From assembly GCA_021927905.1 (NCBI GenBank), contig BLLK01000023.1, positions 992,001 through 1,056,000 on the forward strand: a stretch of DNA of 64,000 nt, in the 5' to 3' direction. Every line of letters begins with the position of its first letter. Within the stretch, counting starts at the first letter, position 1. Source of the stretch: Chaetoceros tenuissimus (Eukaryota > Bacillariophyta > Thalassiosirophyceae > Chaetocerotales > Chaetocerotaceae). The position numbers were made by a program, and so were the translations under genes. The notes below the pieces were generated by a model. It was not told the DNA's origin. It saw nothing but the letters and a program-made list of their open reading frames with translations, and did not search any database. Shown here one piece after another: positions 1 through 11,300 of this stretch.

Positions 1-2475
1 ATCTTTGCAAAGATGAAACCGGTCTTGACATCTGGCACATTCACAACAAGCCATCCACTCAATGCATTTCCAGCAACTTGCTCACGAGCATCATTTTGAC
101 CGGATAGAAGACATGAGTTTGTGATCCCACGTTTGCAATCCCCACTTTGAGGTGACCCATCGCAGTATCCTGTGACGATACCACTATTTACAATCCAGCC
201 CTGCCCTTGCTTCACATCATCAGGTCCCAAAGCTCTTGACTTTTCCGCAGCAGTATCAGCAATAGCCTTCATCTTATTCTGTGTACGCTTGCTAATAACT
301 TCTGTTGCAGCCTGTCTCAAGTAACGACGAGAAGCTTCTGCCTCCTCCTCATTATCATCATTTCCTTTACCAGTCCATGATTGATCAAGCTCAGAAGGAG
401 CATAAGTCGATGCAATTGCAATAGCATGCACGTCAACTTCACCCTCTGGAATCTTCCACATCAAAGGATAAATATCTACTCCTTCGTATAAAGGCTCCAA
501 ACCATTCGTAGGCACATATCCATTTGGAGCAGGCTTAGCGTGCTTCGCAATACTATTGTGATATCCTCCTGCAATAGGTGTGAACTGTCCCATACCCTTG
601 AACGGTCTACGACAAGCGCGATCGAGTCCAGCAGGATGAGCAGCCCATCTCTTCTCACAGGCTGTAGTGCCAATGTAATCTTCCTTGTTCAGGTTTTTGA
701 CGAATGCTTCCTTCATGTCTCCGTTGATTGGTTTGATATGCCAGTAGTTTTCTTTCAATGGGAATCCATCAGATTTAATACCATTCTCCCATAGGTTCAA
801 AGCTTCATCCAAAGCCTTGAGCATGAGAATGACATGAGTGCGTCCATGAAACTTGTGAACACGATCGCCTGGATGCCAACTATAGAACGTGAAAAGAATG
901 TTGTATAAAAGTTAGATATTGCGTTGTCCAACAAGTTTAAACTAAAGAAATCAGTCGATAAAAATCTTACCCAGCTCTTCCACCTACGAAAGGCTCCTGC
1001 CTAAAGGAAGGATTATAGTCAGATCTAGGCTCCCAACAAGAACTATGATACCAGCTGATTCCTTCTTTTCCATTACAAAGTCCACCAACAGAAGGATCGC
1101 ACTTTAAATATTGCACTGCCCATGGAAGTGTAGCTCCTTGATCCAGAGAAGTAGTCGTTTTGACCAAAAGATTACCTCCCCAAGTTCCCATGAGGTTTCC
1201 ATAGGCTAGATTCCCCTCCGTTTCTTCAACAAGATTCGCAACACAACCATTAAGAAGTACAGGAAATCGTTCTCCGCTCATCAAATTCTGTTTATGATTC
1301 AAATCCTGATCCTCACAATTTTTTTCCGTCATACTAGAGTCCCAGTACATTACATCCGTTTCTCCATAAAGACTCCCAGCTCCAAACGAAAAGTGAGTAG
1401 TTCCAAGTCCACCCATTGCTAGATTTCTAACAATCAATCTAACACCGAGACGATGCATGACTGGCTCCATGATATCTGCAAGTTGCATCATATAAGATTG
1501 AAGCTGATTATTTCCATGACCAGTAGCACTTGAATGCCCACCCATGACATAATAAAACTCATCATTCGTCATCATTGCATGCAAAAGCTTCTTCGCATAA
1601 GTCTCCATACCATTTTGATTCATCCAAGCAACACCTTTTCCTCCTGTCATATTATCTCTCATCCCCTCAGGAGGCTTAGTCTCTTCCTGAATATGTACTT
1701 TGAACAGTTCGTCACGTTCCTTCAGTTCCTCCTCTGACAAATCTTTCGTAGCATATCCATATTCCGCATAGACACCCTCACGAACACGTGTGACTAGCTT
1801 CTTTGCTTCTGAAATAAAATCCGTCACGTACTTTTCATCCATTTGCCATGCTTTCGATGGAAACTGACTATTTGGCAAATCCTTGTATGGCGTCTTATCA
1901 AAATTGGCAATTGGACGGATCTCAGGATGCTCATCATTAAAGTCCCATGCACCCCACTCTTGACGAATTTTATTCATTTTTTCTACATATTCTTTTTGTT
2001 CCTGCTCGAGTTCTTCCTTGGTACGATTGTAAAGAAAAGAAGCAAATGGACTACGATGTTCATCATGTGCATAATGTCCATGCAAATTCATAATATTCTC
2101 TTCAAAGAGAGACTGGATCGCTTGAGGTGTTGGTGACTTTGGTACAATTACATTTGTTTGCGATAAGTGACGACGTGCCCTAGCTCCTGCTGGATGATTA
2201 GGGTTCAAGATTCCTCCGAGTGACGATTGATGAAACTTCCCATTCAAACCGAGACCAGCTTGAGATGGAAAGGAAAGAGATTCCAGATTACGAATGATAG
2301 CATCATTACCATTGGCTGTAGAAATTACATTGCCATTTAAGAAAGAAGAAGAAGAGTTGCTTTCTGCTGCTGTAGAATCTTTTGGGTGCTTCAGTACAAA
2401 GACACAAGCTGCTGCCAAACAAGAGACGGTTGCCAGATTGAAGAGCTTCTTTCCTGAAGAAGCTTCAGTTGACAT
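1..2475 (-). CDS. Tandem membrane-anchored protein, copy A (partial, C-terminus off the left edge)
   Basis: Two exons are visible on the minus strand: 2475-971 and 879 to beyond position 1, with a 91 bp GT-AG intron (970-880) joining ...GGRAG to WHPGDRVHKFHGR. The 501-residue first exon starts with a short Ser/Lys tail and one hydrophobic stretch (LFNLATVSCLAAACVFVL) that fits a signal anchor. Conserved blocks follow, including GGHSSATGHGNN and MYWDSSMTEK. The GGHS and WDSxMTE blocks are reminiscent of a stramenopile-expanded family that I suspect, without proof, has an SGNH-hydrolase-like fold. It is nearly identical to the complete copy B downstream, apart from scattered substitutions and a 2-residue N-terminal length difference. 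By comparison with copy B, about 95 C-terminal residues lie outside the window. Substrate and role are unknown; a secretory-pathway or surface location is inferred from the anchor. Confidence 0.85.
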
Positions 2476-2610
2476 ATTGAATAGAAGGATGAGTTAGGCT
2501 TTATTGATACTACTACTTAGGAAAGAAGAAGATATGTTCATCATTATTTTTTTAAAACACATGTGTTCGATGATCGATCCGTTGCCTTTTTCAAAACACA
2601 AACGATCAAA

Positions 2611-2649
2611 AGGCCCTTCTCTTATGTAGATAGTCACATAGCTACATTT
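2611..2649 (-). promoter_or_regulatory. Upstream block conserved between tandem copies A and B (A side)
   Basis: This 39 bp block lies about 136-174 bp upstream of the copy A start codon. It matches 6567-6605 upstream of copy B at roughly 34 of 39 positions, including CTTCTCTT, TAGATAGTC and CTACATTT, while flanking intergenic DNA is much more diverged. Preservation in both 5' flanks suggests a shared promoter or 5'UTR element (inference). Confidence 0.45.
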
Positions 2650-3062
2650 CATTTGAGTTGCTACGTTTTCATATCAATTGAAAAGGGAAGAGAAGATAGT
2701 CTAGAAGTTACAAACTGCCTTTTCATTTTCCCTTCTAGAATAAGATATATTTATTAATTTTAATGGTGCTCCAAACATTGAGAGTTTCAATTTATAATGA
2801 TTCATCTCTTTTCTCCGCTTGATACAGCGCTAGATTTTACATTAGGTGTATCCTTTTCTTTTGAGGATATGTTGTGAAAGGCATGGCTACATCTGTCATC
2901 TTTAACTTAAGCATCATCAAAGATTCTTATTTCCCAACATTTCATCAGCCATTGTTTATATGGCTGGAATCGCACTGCATATTCGTAGGGGCCAAAAACA
3001 TACAATAGTTGTCATAAAAAAATAAAATTTGCTATGACTTTCCAGTTAAATATAATTTTGAG

Positions 3063-3175
3063 GCAAATGCCTATATTCTATTTTCATACCACACTTAGCT
3101 ATACTGAATACTACATATTGTTTATTGTTTATATATTAGCAAATGCCTATTTTCTATTTTCATATCATTACTTAG
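3063..3175. repeat. Short direct repeat, two units, 76 bp apart
   Basis: The motif GCAAATGCCTAT, followed by TTCTATTTTCATA and then ACTTAG, appears starting at 3063 and again at 3139. The two units are about 37 bp each with a few mismatches and lie in AT-rich intergenic DNA. No function is evident. Confidence 0.6.
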
Positions 3176-3607
3176 TGGGATTCATTCAGACTTGTGGGAA
3201 TAGATAGATATACGACTTTTATAATGTCATTTGTCTCAACGATAGACACTCTACTTTCTACTTAGCTAGGTACCTCAATAATCAACAAAACATGTCGAAA
3301 ATAAATAGCAAAATCTTAAATAAAACCTCTGCGTACACTTCAAAACCAAATGATAATAGCATTTAAATTAACTTATTGTATTCGCCAAGTGAATTTTGAC
3401 AAGAAATATTGTTTTTTAATCAAATTGTGATATCTTCAGGTTATTTCTTTGATTTAATAAAATAACGAAAGATTTGGTAGATTTAGAAATGCAGATTTTA
3501 CGAGAAAAGAAAAATGGCAAATGATTCATTCAAACTTTTAAATATAAGATTTTTGATTTGCAGCAAAATTATCTACAACAGTGCTATACAAAAAAATGAC
3601 AACGCTG

Positions 3608-6394
3608 TTAATCCCAGTAAATATGAGAAACTCCAAAAGAAGCATATTGTTTGTTGATCTCGCTTCTAATACGAAGTCCTAGCTCGACATCACCAGTGAC
3701 ACTTGTATCATTGACCAGTGGCCAAAATGCTTCATTATATGCATATTCCTGTGCAAACACTTTAAATTCAGTGTAGTTATAGGTTGTAAGGATCTTTCCA
3801 TTCACAGCAATATCCAACTCAAAGTCCTCTGGATAATCGATAACTTTTCCACCAAGCTCACGCTCGCGGTATCCATCCATGCCGTTGTTCACCTCTGTCC
3901 AATCCTTTGTTTTGGCAATGCTACGAGGAGCCCACCATTGCATTCTTGCAAAGATAAAACCAGTCTTGACATCTGGCACATTGATAACAAGCCATCCACT
4001 CAAAGCATTGCCTGAAACTGTTTCTCTAGCATCATTTTGACCAGATAGAAGACATCTATTAGTGTTTCCACGCTTGCAATCCCCACTATGAGGTGATCCG
4101 TCACAGTATCCTGTTACAATGCCACCATCAACAATCCATCCCTGTCCTTGCTTCACATCATCAGGTCCCAAAGCTCTTGACTTGTCAATAGCAGACTCAG
4201 CAATAGCCTTCATCTTATTCTGATCACGCTTGATAACTTCTGTTGCAGCCTGTCTCAAGTAACGACGAGAAGCTTCTGCCTCCTCTTCATTGTCATCGTT
4301 TCCTTTACCAGTCCATGATTGATCAAGCTCGGAAGGAGCATAAGTCGATGCAATTGCAATAGCATGCACGTCAACTTCACCCTCAGGGATCTTCCACATC
4401 AAAGGATAGATATCTACACCTTCATACTCCGTTTCCAAACCATTCGTAGGCACATATCCATTTGGAGCAGGCTTAGCGTGCTTCGCAATACTATTGTGAT
4501 ATCCTCCTGCGATAGGTGTGAACTGTCCCATACCCTTGAATGGTCTACGGCAAGCGCGATCGAGTCCAGCAGGATGAGCAGCCCATCTCTTCTCACAGGC
4601 TGTAGTGCCAATGTAATCTTCCTTGTTCAGGTTCTTCACTAGAGTTTCCTTCATGTCTCCGTTGATTGGTTTAATATGCCAGTAGCTCTCTTTCAATGGG
4701 AATCCATCAGATTTGATACCATTTTCCCATAGATTCAATGCTTCGTCCAAAGCCTTGAGCATAAGAACCACATGAGTACGTCCATGAAACTTGTGAACAC
4801 GGTCACCGGGATGCCAACTAGAGAAGGTTGGGAATGAGCATTGTACAAAGGTCAGTGCTAACGACAGAAATTGATAAATTTACCTTGCTCTTCCACCTAC
4901 GAAAGCATCCTGTCTAAAGGATGGATTATAGTCAGATCTAGGCTCCCAACAAGAACTATGATACCAGCTGATTCCTTCTTTACCATTACATAGACCACCC
5001 ACAGAAGGATCACAGTGTAAGTATTGTACTGCCCATGGAAGAGTAGCTCCTTGATCCAAAGATGTAGTCAGCTTTACCAGAGGGTTACCGCCCCAGGTTC
5101 CTATAAGATTTCCATAGGCTAGATTCTCCTCCGTTTCCTCGACAAGATTCGCAACACAACCATTCAGAAGTACAGGGAATCGTTCTCCACTCATCAAATT
5201 CTGTTTATGATTCAAATCCTGATCTTGGCATCCTTTTTCTGTCATACTAGAGTCCCAGTACATGACATCTGTTTCTCCATAAAGATGTCCAGCGCCAAAC
5301 GAAAAGTGAGTAGTTCCAAGTCCACCCATTGCTAGATTTCTAACAATCAACCTCACACCGAGACGATGCATGACCGGCTCCATGATATCTGCAAGTTGCA
5401 TCATATAAGATTGAAGCTGATTATTTCCATGACCAGTTGCACTGGAGTGCCCACCCATGACATAATAAAACTCATCATTCGTCATCATTGCATGCAAAAG
5501 CTTCTTCGCATAAGTCTCCATACCATTTTGATTCATCCAAGCAACACCTTTCCCTCCTGTCATATTATCTCTCATCCCCTCAGGCGGCTTAGTCTCTTCC
5601 TGAATATGTACTTTAAAAAGCTCATCACGTTCCTTCAGTTCCTCCTCTGACAAATCTTTCGTAGCATATCCATATTCCGCATAGACACCCTCACGAACAC
5701 GTGTGACTAGCTTCTTTGCTTCTGAAATAAAATCCGTCACGTACTTTTCATCCATTTGCCATGCTTTCGATGGAAACTGACTATTTGGCAAATCCTTGTA
5801 TGGCGTCTTATCAAAGTTTGCAATAGGACGGATCTCAGGATGCTCATCATTAAAGTCCCATGCACCCCACTCCTGACGAACTTTATTCATTTTTTCTACA
5901 TATTCTTTTTGTTCCTGCTCGAGTTCTTCCTTGGTACGATTGTAAAGAAAAGAAGCAAATGGACTACGATGTTCATCATGTGCATAATGTCCATGCAAAT
6001 TCATAATATTCTCTTCATAAAGAGACTGAATGGCCTGGGGAGTTGGTGACTTTGGTACAATTACATTTGTTTGCGATAAGTGCCGACGTGCCCTAGCTCC
6101 TGCTGGATGATTAGGATTCAAGATTCCTCCGAGTGAAGATTGGTGAAATTTCCCATTCAGACCGAGACCCGCTTGAGATGGAAAAGAAAGAGATTCCAGA
6201 TTACGAATGATTGCATCGTTTCCATTGGCTGTAGCAATCACATTGCCGTTCAAAGAAGAAGAAGAGTTGCTTTCTGCTGCTGTAGAATCTTTTGGGTGCT
6301 TCAGTACAAAGACACAAGCTGCTGCCAAACAAGAGACGGTTGTCAGATTGAAGAGCTTCTTTCCTGAAGAATTGGAAGAGGCTTCAGCTGACAT
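3608..6394 (-). CDS. Tandem membrane-anchored protein, copy B (complete)
   Basis: Exon 1 is 6394-4884 and exon 2 is 4817-3608, separated by a 66 bp GT-AG intron (4883-4818). Joining them gives exactly 907 codons (906 aa), reading ...GGRA-SWHPGDRVHKFHGR across the junction. The N-terminus has a hydrophobic signal-anchor segment (residues ~13-30) followed by a Ser/Asn-rich stalk. The middle carries GGHSSATGHGNN and MYWDSSMTEK, and the C-terminal half has several Cys plus a beta-rich tail ending in SHIYWD. The start codon is the first ATG, at the same place as in copy A. Function is unknown; an SGNH-hydrolase-like fold is a weak guess from the spaced G/S/N/H blocks. It is the intact reference for copy A, which lies just downstream in the same orientation. 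Confidence 0.88.
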
Positions 6395-7058
6395 TTTGAA
6401 TAGAAGGATAAGGTCAGTAAGAAGTCAAGTTCTATTGATGCATAGGATCTGCCTTGATGATGAATTACTTCTTTTTGAAAAAAGAAACTGAGATGTGTTC
6501 TCTAAATACAGAGTGAGCCGTTGCTTTTTGAAAATGAAAATGTCAAAACGAGAAATGAAAATACGTAGGCTCTTCTCTTTGATAGATAGTCGCATTACTA
6601 CATTTATATGACAGACGATAAAGGCTGCAATCTGATTTTATTTTTTCCAATTAAATTTCAAAGCAATAGCAAAAGGAACAAGAAGAAGTCAGCAAAATGA
6701 TAATAAATCCTTTGAACTAGCTCATTTGTATATATTATTATAAATATAATTTGAAGAGGAAGGAAGTTACGATAGCATGCACAAAGCACTTTGTTTGTCG
6801 AAAATGGAAAAGATATTATTATTATAATTCTTTTACGCGTATTTTTAAAACTTGAAGCCAACCAAATTTACACACTCATTTTTCTGGTTTCGTTTTTTTT
6901 TGCAGTAAAAGGTTCGCCCGGTGTATTTCGATCTAGTTAGGGCTAATGGTCTGGTTATATTGAAAAGCAAGGAAGACGCTCATCTCTGTTGCTGCTCATC
7001 TCAAATTCTCCCATTGGAAGACTCATAATTTTAAAGATTCTAGATGCAGTACTCATTT
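6395..7058. other. Intergenic region upstream of copy B
   Basis: This region of about 660 bp contains the copy B upstream region, including the block shared with copy A, and the downstream region of the Tudor-like gene. A 67-codon open frame at 6658-6861 on the minus strand is hydrophobic low-complexity sequence with no support as a gene. Confidence 0.55.
6567..6605 (-). promoter_or_regulatory. Upstream block conserved between tandem copies A and B (B side)
   Basis: This is the counterpart of 2611-2649, lying about 173-211 bp upstream of the copy B start codon. It shares AGGC, CTTCTCTT, TAGATAGTC and CTACATTT in the same order and spacing. A co-regulatory promoter element is inferred. Confidence 0.45.
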
Positions 7059-7904
7059 TTATGGTCCCATATCCTTGATCAATGCCATCAGCTCTTCTCT
7101 ATCCAATTCCTCTGAATCATCATCTTCATATTTCACTTTGTACCATTTTGATCTCTTGTTTGGTAGTCTCACGACTTTCCCTCTATAATACTTTCCATGG
7201 AATTCCTTTTGAAACTCTGTTCCAATTTGTATCATTGTAGCAGTAGACTTTTGAACAGCGTCATTCTTTGTATCTTGAAGCGCTTCTTTGCTTTCTGATA
7301 TGCTGCTGATATTCTCACTGGAACTAGTCTTCGCCTTCATATTATTTGCAATATCTATATTCTTCGCAGCTGCTCTCTTTCTATTGTTTCTACTCAGATT
7401 GTTCTTGGCACTGCAATTCTTGTATTCATTCTCATCTTCTTCTATCCGTATCATTGGTGTATAAATAATGATGAGCTTATTAGATGCACGATATGAATCA
7501 TATGTTTTCTGAAATGAAATATATACAGACTCCACACACTCACCTTTGCTCAAGTTTCTACGCTGATTACGATGAACATGAACTCTCTTCTTCTTCATAT
7601 CTTTCTCAGCAGAAACAACAATGACTCGTCTCTTTTTCCCATAGGATGTGAGATTGACTTCGTCCTTGAATTCAAAGTCGTCTGAGATCGTCAATGTATT
7701 TGATGATGATGTGTCTTTTACTGAAACCTTTTGAATGACTGAATCTTGTTGACTCAAGAGTTCTTGTTCATTTGCTTCAAAGTCGAATTCATCTTTGACA
7801 AGAATGCTCATCTCAGTAAGAACATCTGATCGACTTATTGTTGAGGAGGAGTGGCGGGGGGCTACTTGTTGTACTCGACTTCGTTTCATTCTTTTGTTTG
7901 TCAT
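7059..7904 (-). CDS. Tudor-like domain protein (PTM/DIR17-like Tudor)
   Basis: This is a single exon of 281 aa starting at the ATG at 7904. The open frame extends two codons upstream, but only to a TTG. The first ~220 residues are basic, Ser/Lys/Asn-rich and probably disordered, with nuclear-localisation-like clusters (GKKRR, KKKR, RNNRKRAAAK). The last ~50 residues carry GTEFQKEFHGKYYRGKVV followed by WYKVKYEDDDSEELDREEL. This is the pattern of the small Tudor-like domain found in plant PTM/DIR17 proteins and in many diatom proteins: an F/Y-x-G-x-V strand, then YxVxYEDGDxEELxxEEL. Such domains bind modified histones or other peptides in known relatives; here only the domain family is supported. 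A nuclear, chromatin-related role is inference. Confidence 0.75.
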   Translation of the reverse strand: MTNKRMKRSRVQQVAPRHSSSTISRSDVLTEMSILVKDEFDFEANEQELLSQQDSVIQKVSVKDTSSSNTLTISDDFEFKDEVNLTSYGKKRRVIVVSAEKDMKKKRVHVHRNQRRNLSKGECVESVYISFQKTYDSYRASNKLIIIYTPMIRIEEDENEYKNCSAKNNLSRNNRKRAAAKNIDIANNMKAKTSSSENISSISESKEALQDTKNDAVQKSTATMIQIGTEFQKEFHGKYYRGKVVRLPNKRSKWYKVKYEDDDSEELDREELMALIKDMGP

Positions 7905-8328
7905 CTTCAAAATAGTAAATGACTGACTGCTAACTGCTTCTAGCTCTCTCTTAAATCTCGGCTATCAGATTAGGAGGAAAGGTTTTAGAAGTTCCTTTCA
8001 AACATACCTTCTTGCAATGAAGATGTGTATGGACATCACATGAACAAAGTGCTTGCGACGAAATGCTATGTGCAATCTACCATGCCAAATAAAAATCTAT
8101 TTCAGTACCTAGCTCGTTAAATGCATGCAAGGAAGTCCGTCATTGTCATTGTGTCTATCTGAATGTGGTTCAATAGAAATAAAGAGTAGAACTAACATCA
8201 TGATGTTAGACAGCAGAAAATATAAATATAAATGTTTCTTTAATAAGTATTACTTTAGCTCATTCTATCTTTTAGCGATTTCTATATTTATTATTTCTAT
8301 GTACATTTTCAATTTTAGCGTTTTTCAT
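7905..8328. other. Intergenic region between the Tudor-like gene and midasin
   Basis: This stretch of about 420 bp holds the 5' flank of the Tudor-like gene and the 3' flank of midasin. It is AT-rich towards 8200-8330. No gene is supported; the 97-codon plus-strand frame at 8125-8418 overlaps the midasin 3' end and has no recognisable features. Confidence 0.5.
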
Positions 8329-11300
8329 TTATCCCTGACTCTGGTTTTGCGACATCATTTCAAACCATTGTTTGAGTGCATCTCCCAATACTTCTGGAAG
8401 GGAATGCATATCCTGTAGCACCATATAGTAAGGGAAAGGATAGTCGTCAATGAAATGCTTCACCTTTGGCTTTCCATTTTCAAATGAGACTTCCTTCATA
8501 TTCACAATGCTATCCTTTGCATTTGCTTTCGATCGAGAAGAGGATTCTGGATTAGTTCCATTACCTCCCTCTACTACTACCATAATGACCAATACATTCT
8601 TTTCAGTCATTTCTCTAACAATGCGACGGAGTTTCTCACGACTATCACGTTCGATACGTCCATCACTTATAATGAATACTAATTGCATCGAAGCACATGA
8701 TCCATTGTTGCTTTGAGACTCCAATGCTGCCAATGCACTTTCGACACATAATGCTGTTCTAGTTCTCTGATCATTGAACTTGAATTGACTCACTAAATCT
8801 ACTCCACTTGCAGATGTAAATGGAGCATGGAATGGATGAAGTAACTTCATCTCTTCTCCAAAACTTGCAATTCCAAGTTCACCAATTTCCAATTGACTCA
8901 TTCCATTGGCCAATGTTGATAATGCCAGCATTGCCATATCACCAGCGCCATTCTTCATACTTTCGGAATTATCTACTGCAAGAAGGACGCGATAGTCACG
9001 TTTGCCAGGTTTAGTTCTTCGCAGCCAGATCTTATCCTTACGATATCCACTTGCAATGTAACCAATGACTCGTTTCATATTAATTCTCTTTCCAGTACGA
9101 TAGTCACCGCGAAGTTTAGATGCAACTAGAGGCTCCATGACAAGACGTAGCTTCTCGCATAGGCGACGCGATAGAGCATTTGTCTCAGCTTGAAGGCTAG
9201 ACCACTTTTGACGAGCTTCGTCGATATCTTCATGAGTTGTACCTTCGGGATTCGCATCCTCTTCTTCTACCAACATGGAAGTCTGATAATCATGCTCCTC
9301 TGCATCTTCGCGAACGTGTAGCTGTTCGATATCAGTCACAATCTTATTCTCTGGATCTTCCGCTTCGTCAGGTTCCGCATCTTCATTTTCGTTCTTAGAT
9401 GCATCATCTTCATCTCCTGAAACATCTTCCATCTCGACATCAGCATCTTTGCTTGGATCTGCATCTTCGTCATCAGATGGAACATCTTCTCCTTCGTGAG
9501 AGGACTTGGTTTCTTGCTTTGAAGATGTTGGACGCTTAGTAAGAGGTTCTGCAGACTTGTCTTCTTGCTCTGCCTTTTTGTCTTCTTTATTCTCTTCGAC
9601 TGACTTGGATTGCTTCTCGTCTTCTTGGTTGAGTTTTGTAGTATCCTCATCATCTGCTACACCACCCAATACTTGAGTAGAATTATCTTGTTCCTTCGAA
9701 GTGAATTCGAAATCTCCATCAGGATTTGCATTGTCTTCCTTATCGTCTTGACCATTGTTAGTCTGGTCATTCTGATCTTCTCCATCGCCATCCTCTTGTG
9801 CATCAGCAATGACATTTAATTTCTTATGCCAGAACTTTTCAGCATCACCTGGATCTCGGAAAGGATTAGGAGCATCCATAGCAGTAGAACTAGGTTTCGA
9901 TCCAGATCCATCTTGACCATCTTGAATCTGTCCTGAAGTAGCATCACTTTGTCCAGCGCCGGAAGTTTGATCATCTTTCTCTCCTTCTCCAGCTCCTTCA
10001 TCATCCTCTTCATCATCGCCTTCACCTTCTTCAGGATTCTCTTCGTTTTCTTCCTCTTCTTGGCGCTTCACCGAATCAGTACCTGACTTCGCTGCGACAC
10101 CATGAGTATCTTCCTCCTGATTCTCGGATGTATTCATATCTTGCAGTTCTTCAGTTTGCTCTTCCTCCTCTTCATTATCTTCGTTTTGATCATTTTCGTT
10201 TTGATCTTCATCTGCATTCATCTGATTATCATTGCCTAGAGTTTGATGAGCATTTTCAACTCCATCTTCGTCCATTTCTTCATCATCTTCTTCTTTCTCT
10301 GGATCTACTTCATGAGTCCCGTCACCATCTTGGCCATCGTCTTCATCATCCTCAGGTCCTTCAGGATCTTCTTCTCCGACCTGACCACCTGCTTCACCAT
10401 CTTCTCCTTCCTCTCCGTCTTCTCCATCGTCGAGATTCATTTCATCATTAAGGTCCATGGCGTCGTCCTCGTCTTCATTAGGTTCTTGACGTTCATTTTC
10501 ATCGCGGACATCTACTCCATGCTGATCCTCATAATCATCTTCGTAGTCATTATTGATCATGTCCTCTTCAATATTATCATTGTCACCTTCATTTGGATCA
10601 TTATCATCCTGAGCCTCGTTATCGTTTTGAGGCGCTTCATCATCATGCTTATCATCGCCAGATTTCTCTTTAGATGGATCCTGGTCCTTGCCTTCTTCTC
10701 CGGTACCTTCATCCTCTTCCTTTGTACGAAGTTCATCTTGCAGAGCTTCTCCTTGCATTTTGCTATCTTTCTCAAACTTCTCTTCCTCTTGATTGGTTTG
10801 ATCCTCTTCATCGTCCTCGTCTTCATCCCACATCTTCTCATCGACAACTTGCTCATTCGGATCGCTGCCGTCTCCCATTTCGCGGTCAAGCTCTTCCTCA
10901 TCGTCGTCATTTTGATCATTATTTTCATCTTCCTTCTTATCTGGAACATCAAACATTTCTCCATCGAATTCATTTTCCATTTCCATACCTGTTTCTGCTT
11001 CTTCTTCGTTCAGCTGCTTCTGATCTTGGTTCTGCTGCTCCTTTTCTTCATCGCCCTTCAAGCCTAGCAGTTGCTCTTCATTTTCGATTTGATCAGTTAC
11101 ATCATTCTTCCCTTCACCTTCACCCATTCCGGTTCCTTCTACATCATCTTCGAATTTCATATCTCCAGCTCCACCTTCACCATCGGCATCGCCACCTTCT
11201 TCAACATCATCGGCACAAAAGCCTTTTGCAATCAAGACACGGAAGACTCTCAATTTCACGTATTCAAATTTAGCAATACTTCTGTAGAATTGAAGTGTTT

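Larger units (their letters stand above)
2476..3607. other. Intergenic region between tandem copies A and B
   Basis: This 1.1 kb AT-rich stretch holds the upstream region of copy A and the downstream region of copy B. I see no convincing coding sequence; the small open frames present have no family features. It contains one block shared with the upstream region of copy B (2611-2649) and a short direct repeat near 3063-3175, both listed separately. Confidence 0.6.

Noticed and set aside
9336-10973. Met/Lys/Arg-rich minus-strand frames in the acidic region of midasin
   Set aside because: They are shifted readings of GAT/GAA/GAG runs with unnatural composition; no frameshifted product is supported.
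10128-11273. Open frames of 100-275 codons on the plus strand inside midasin
   Set aside because: They are the antisense of Asp/Glu-rich codons and give hydrophobic low-complexity peptides. The minus-strand frame is a proven midasin exon.
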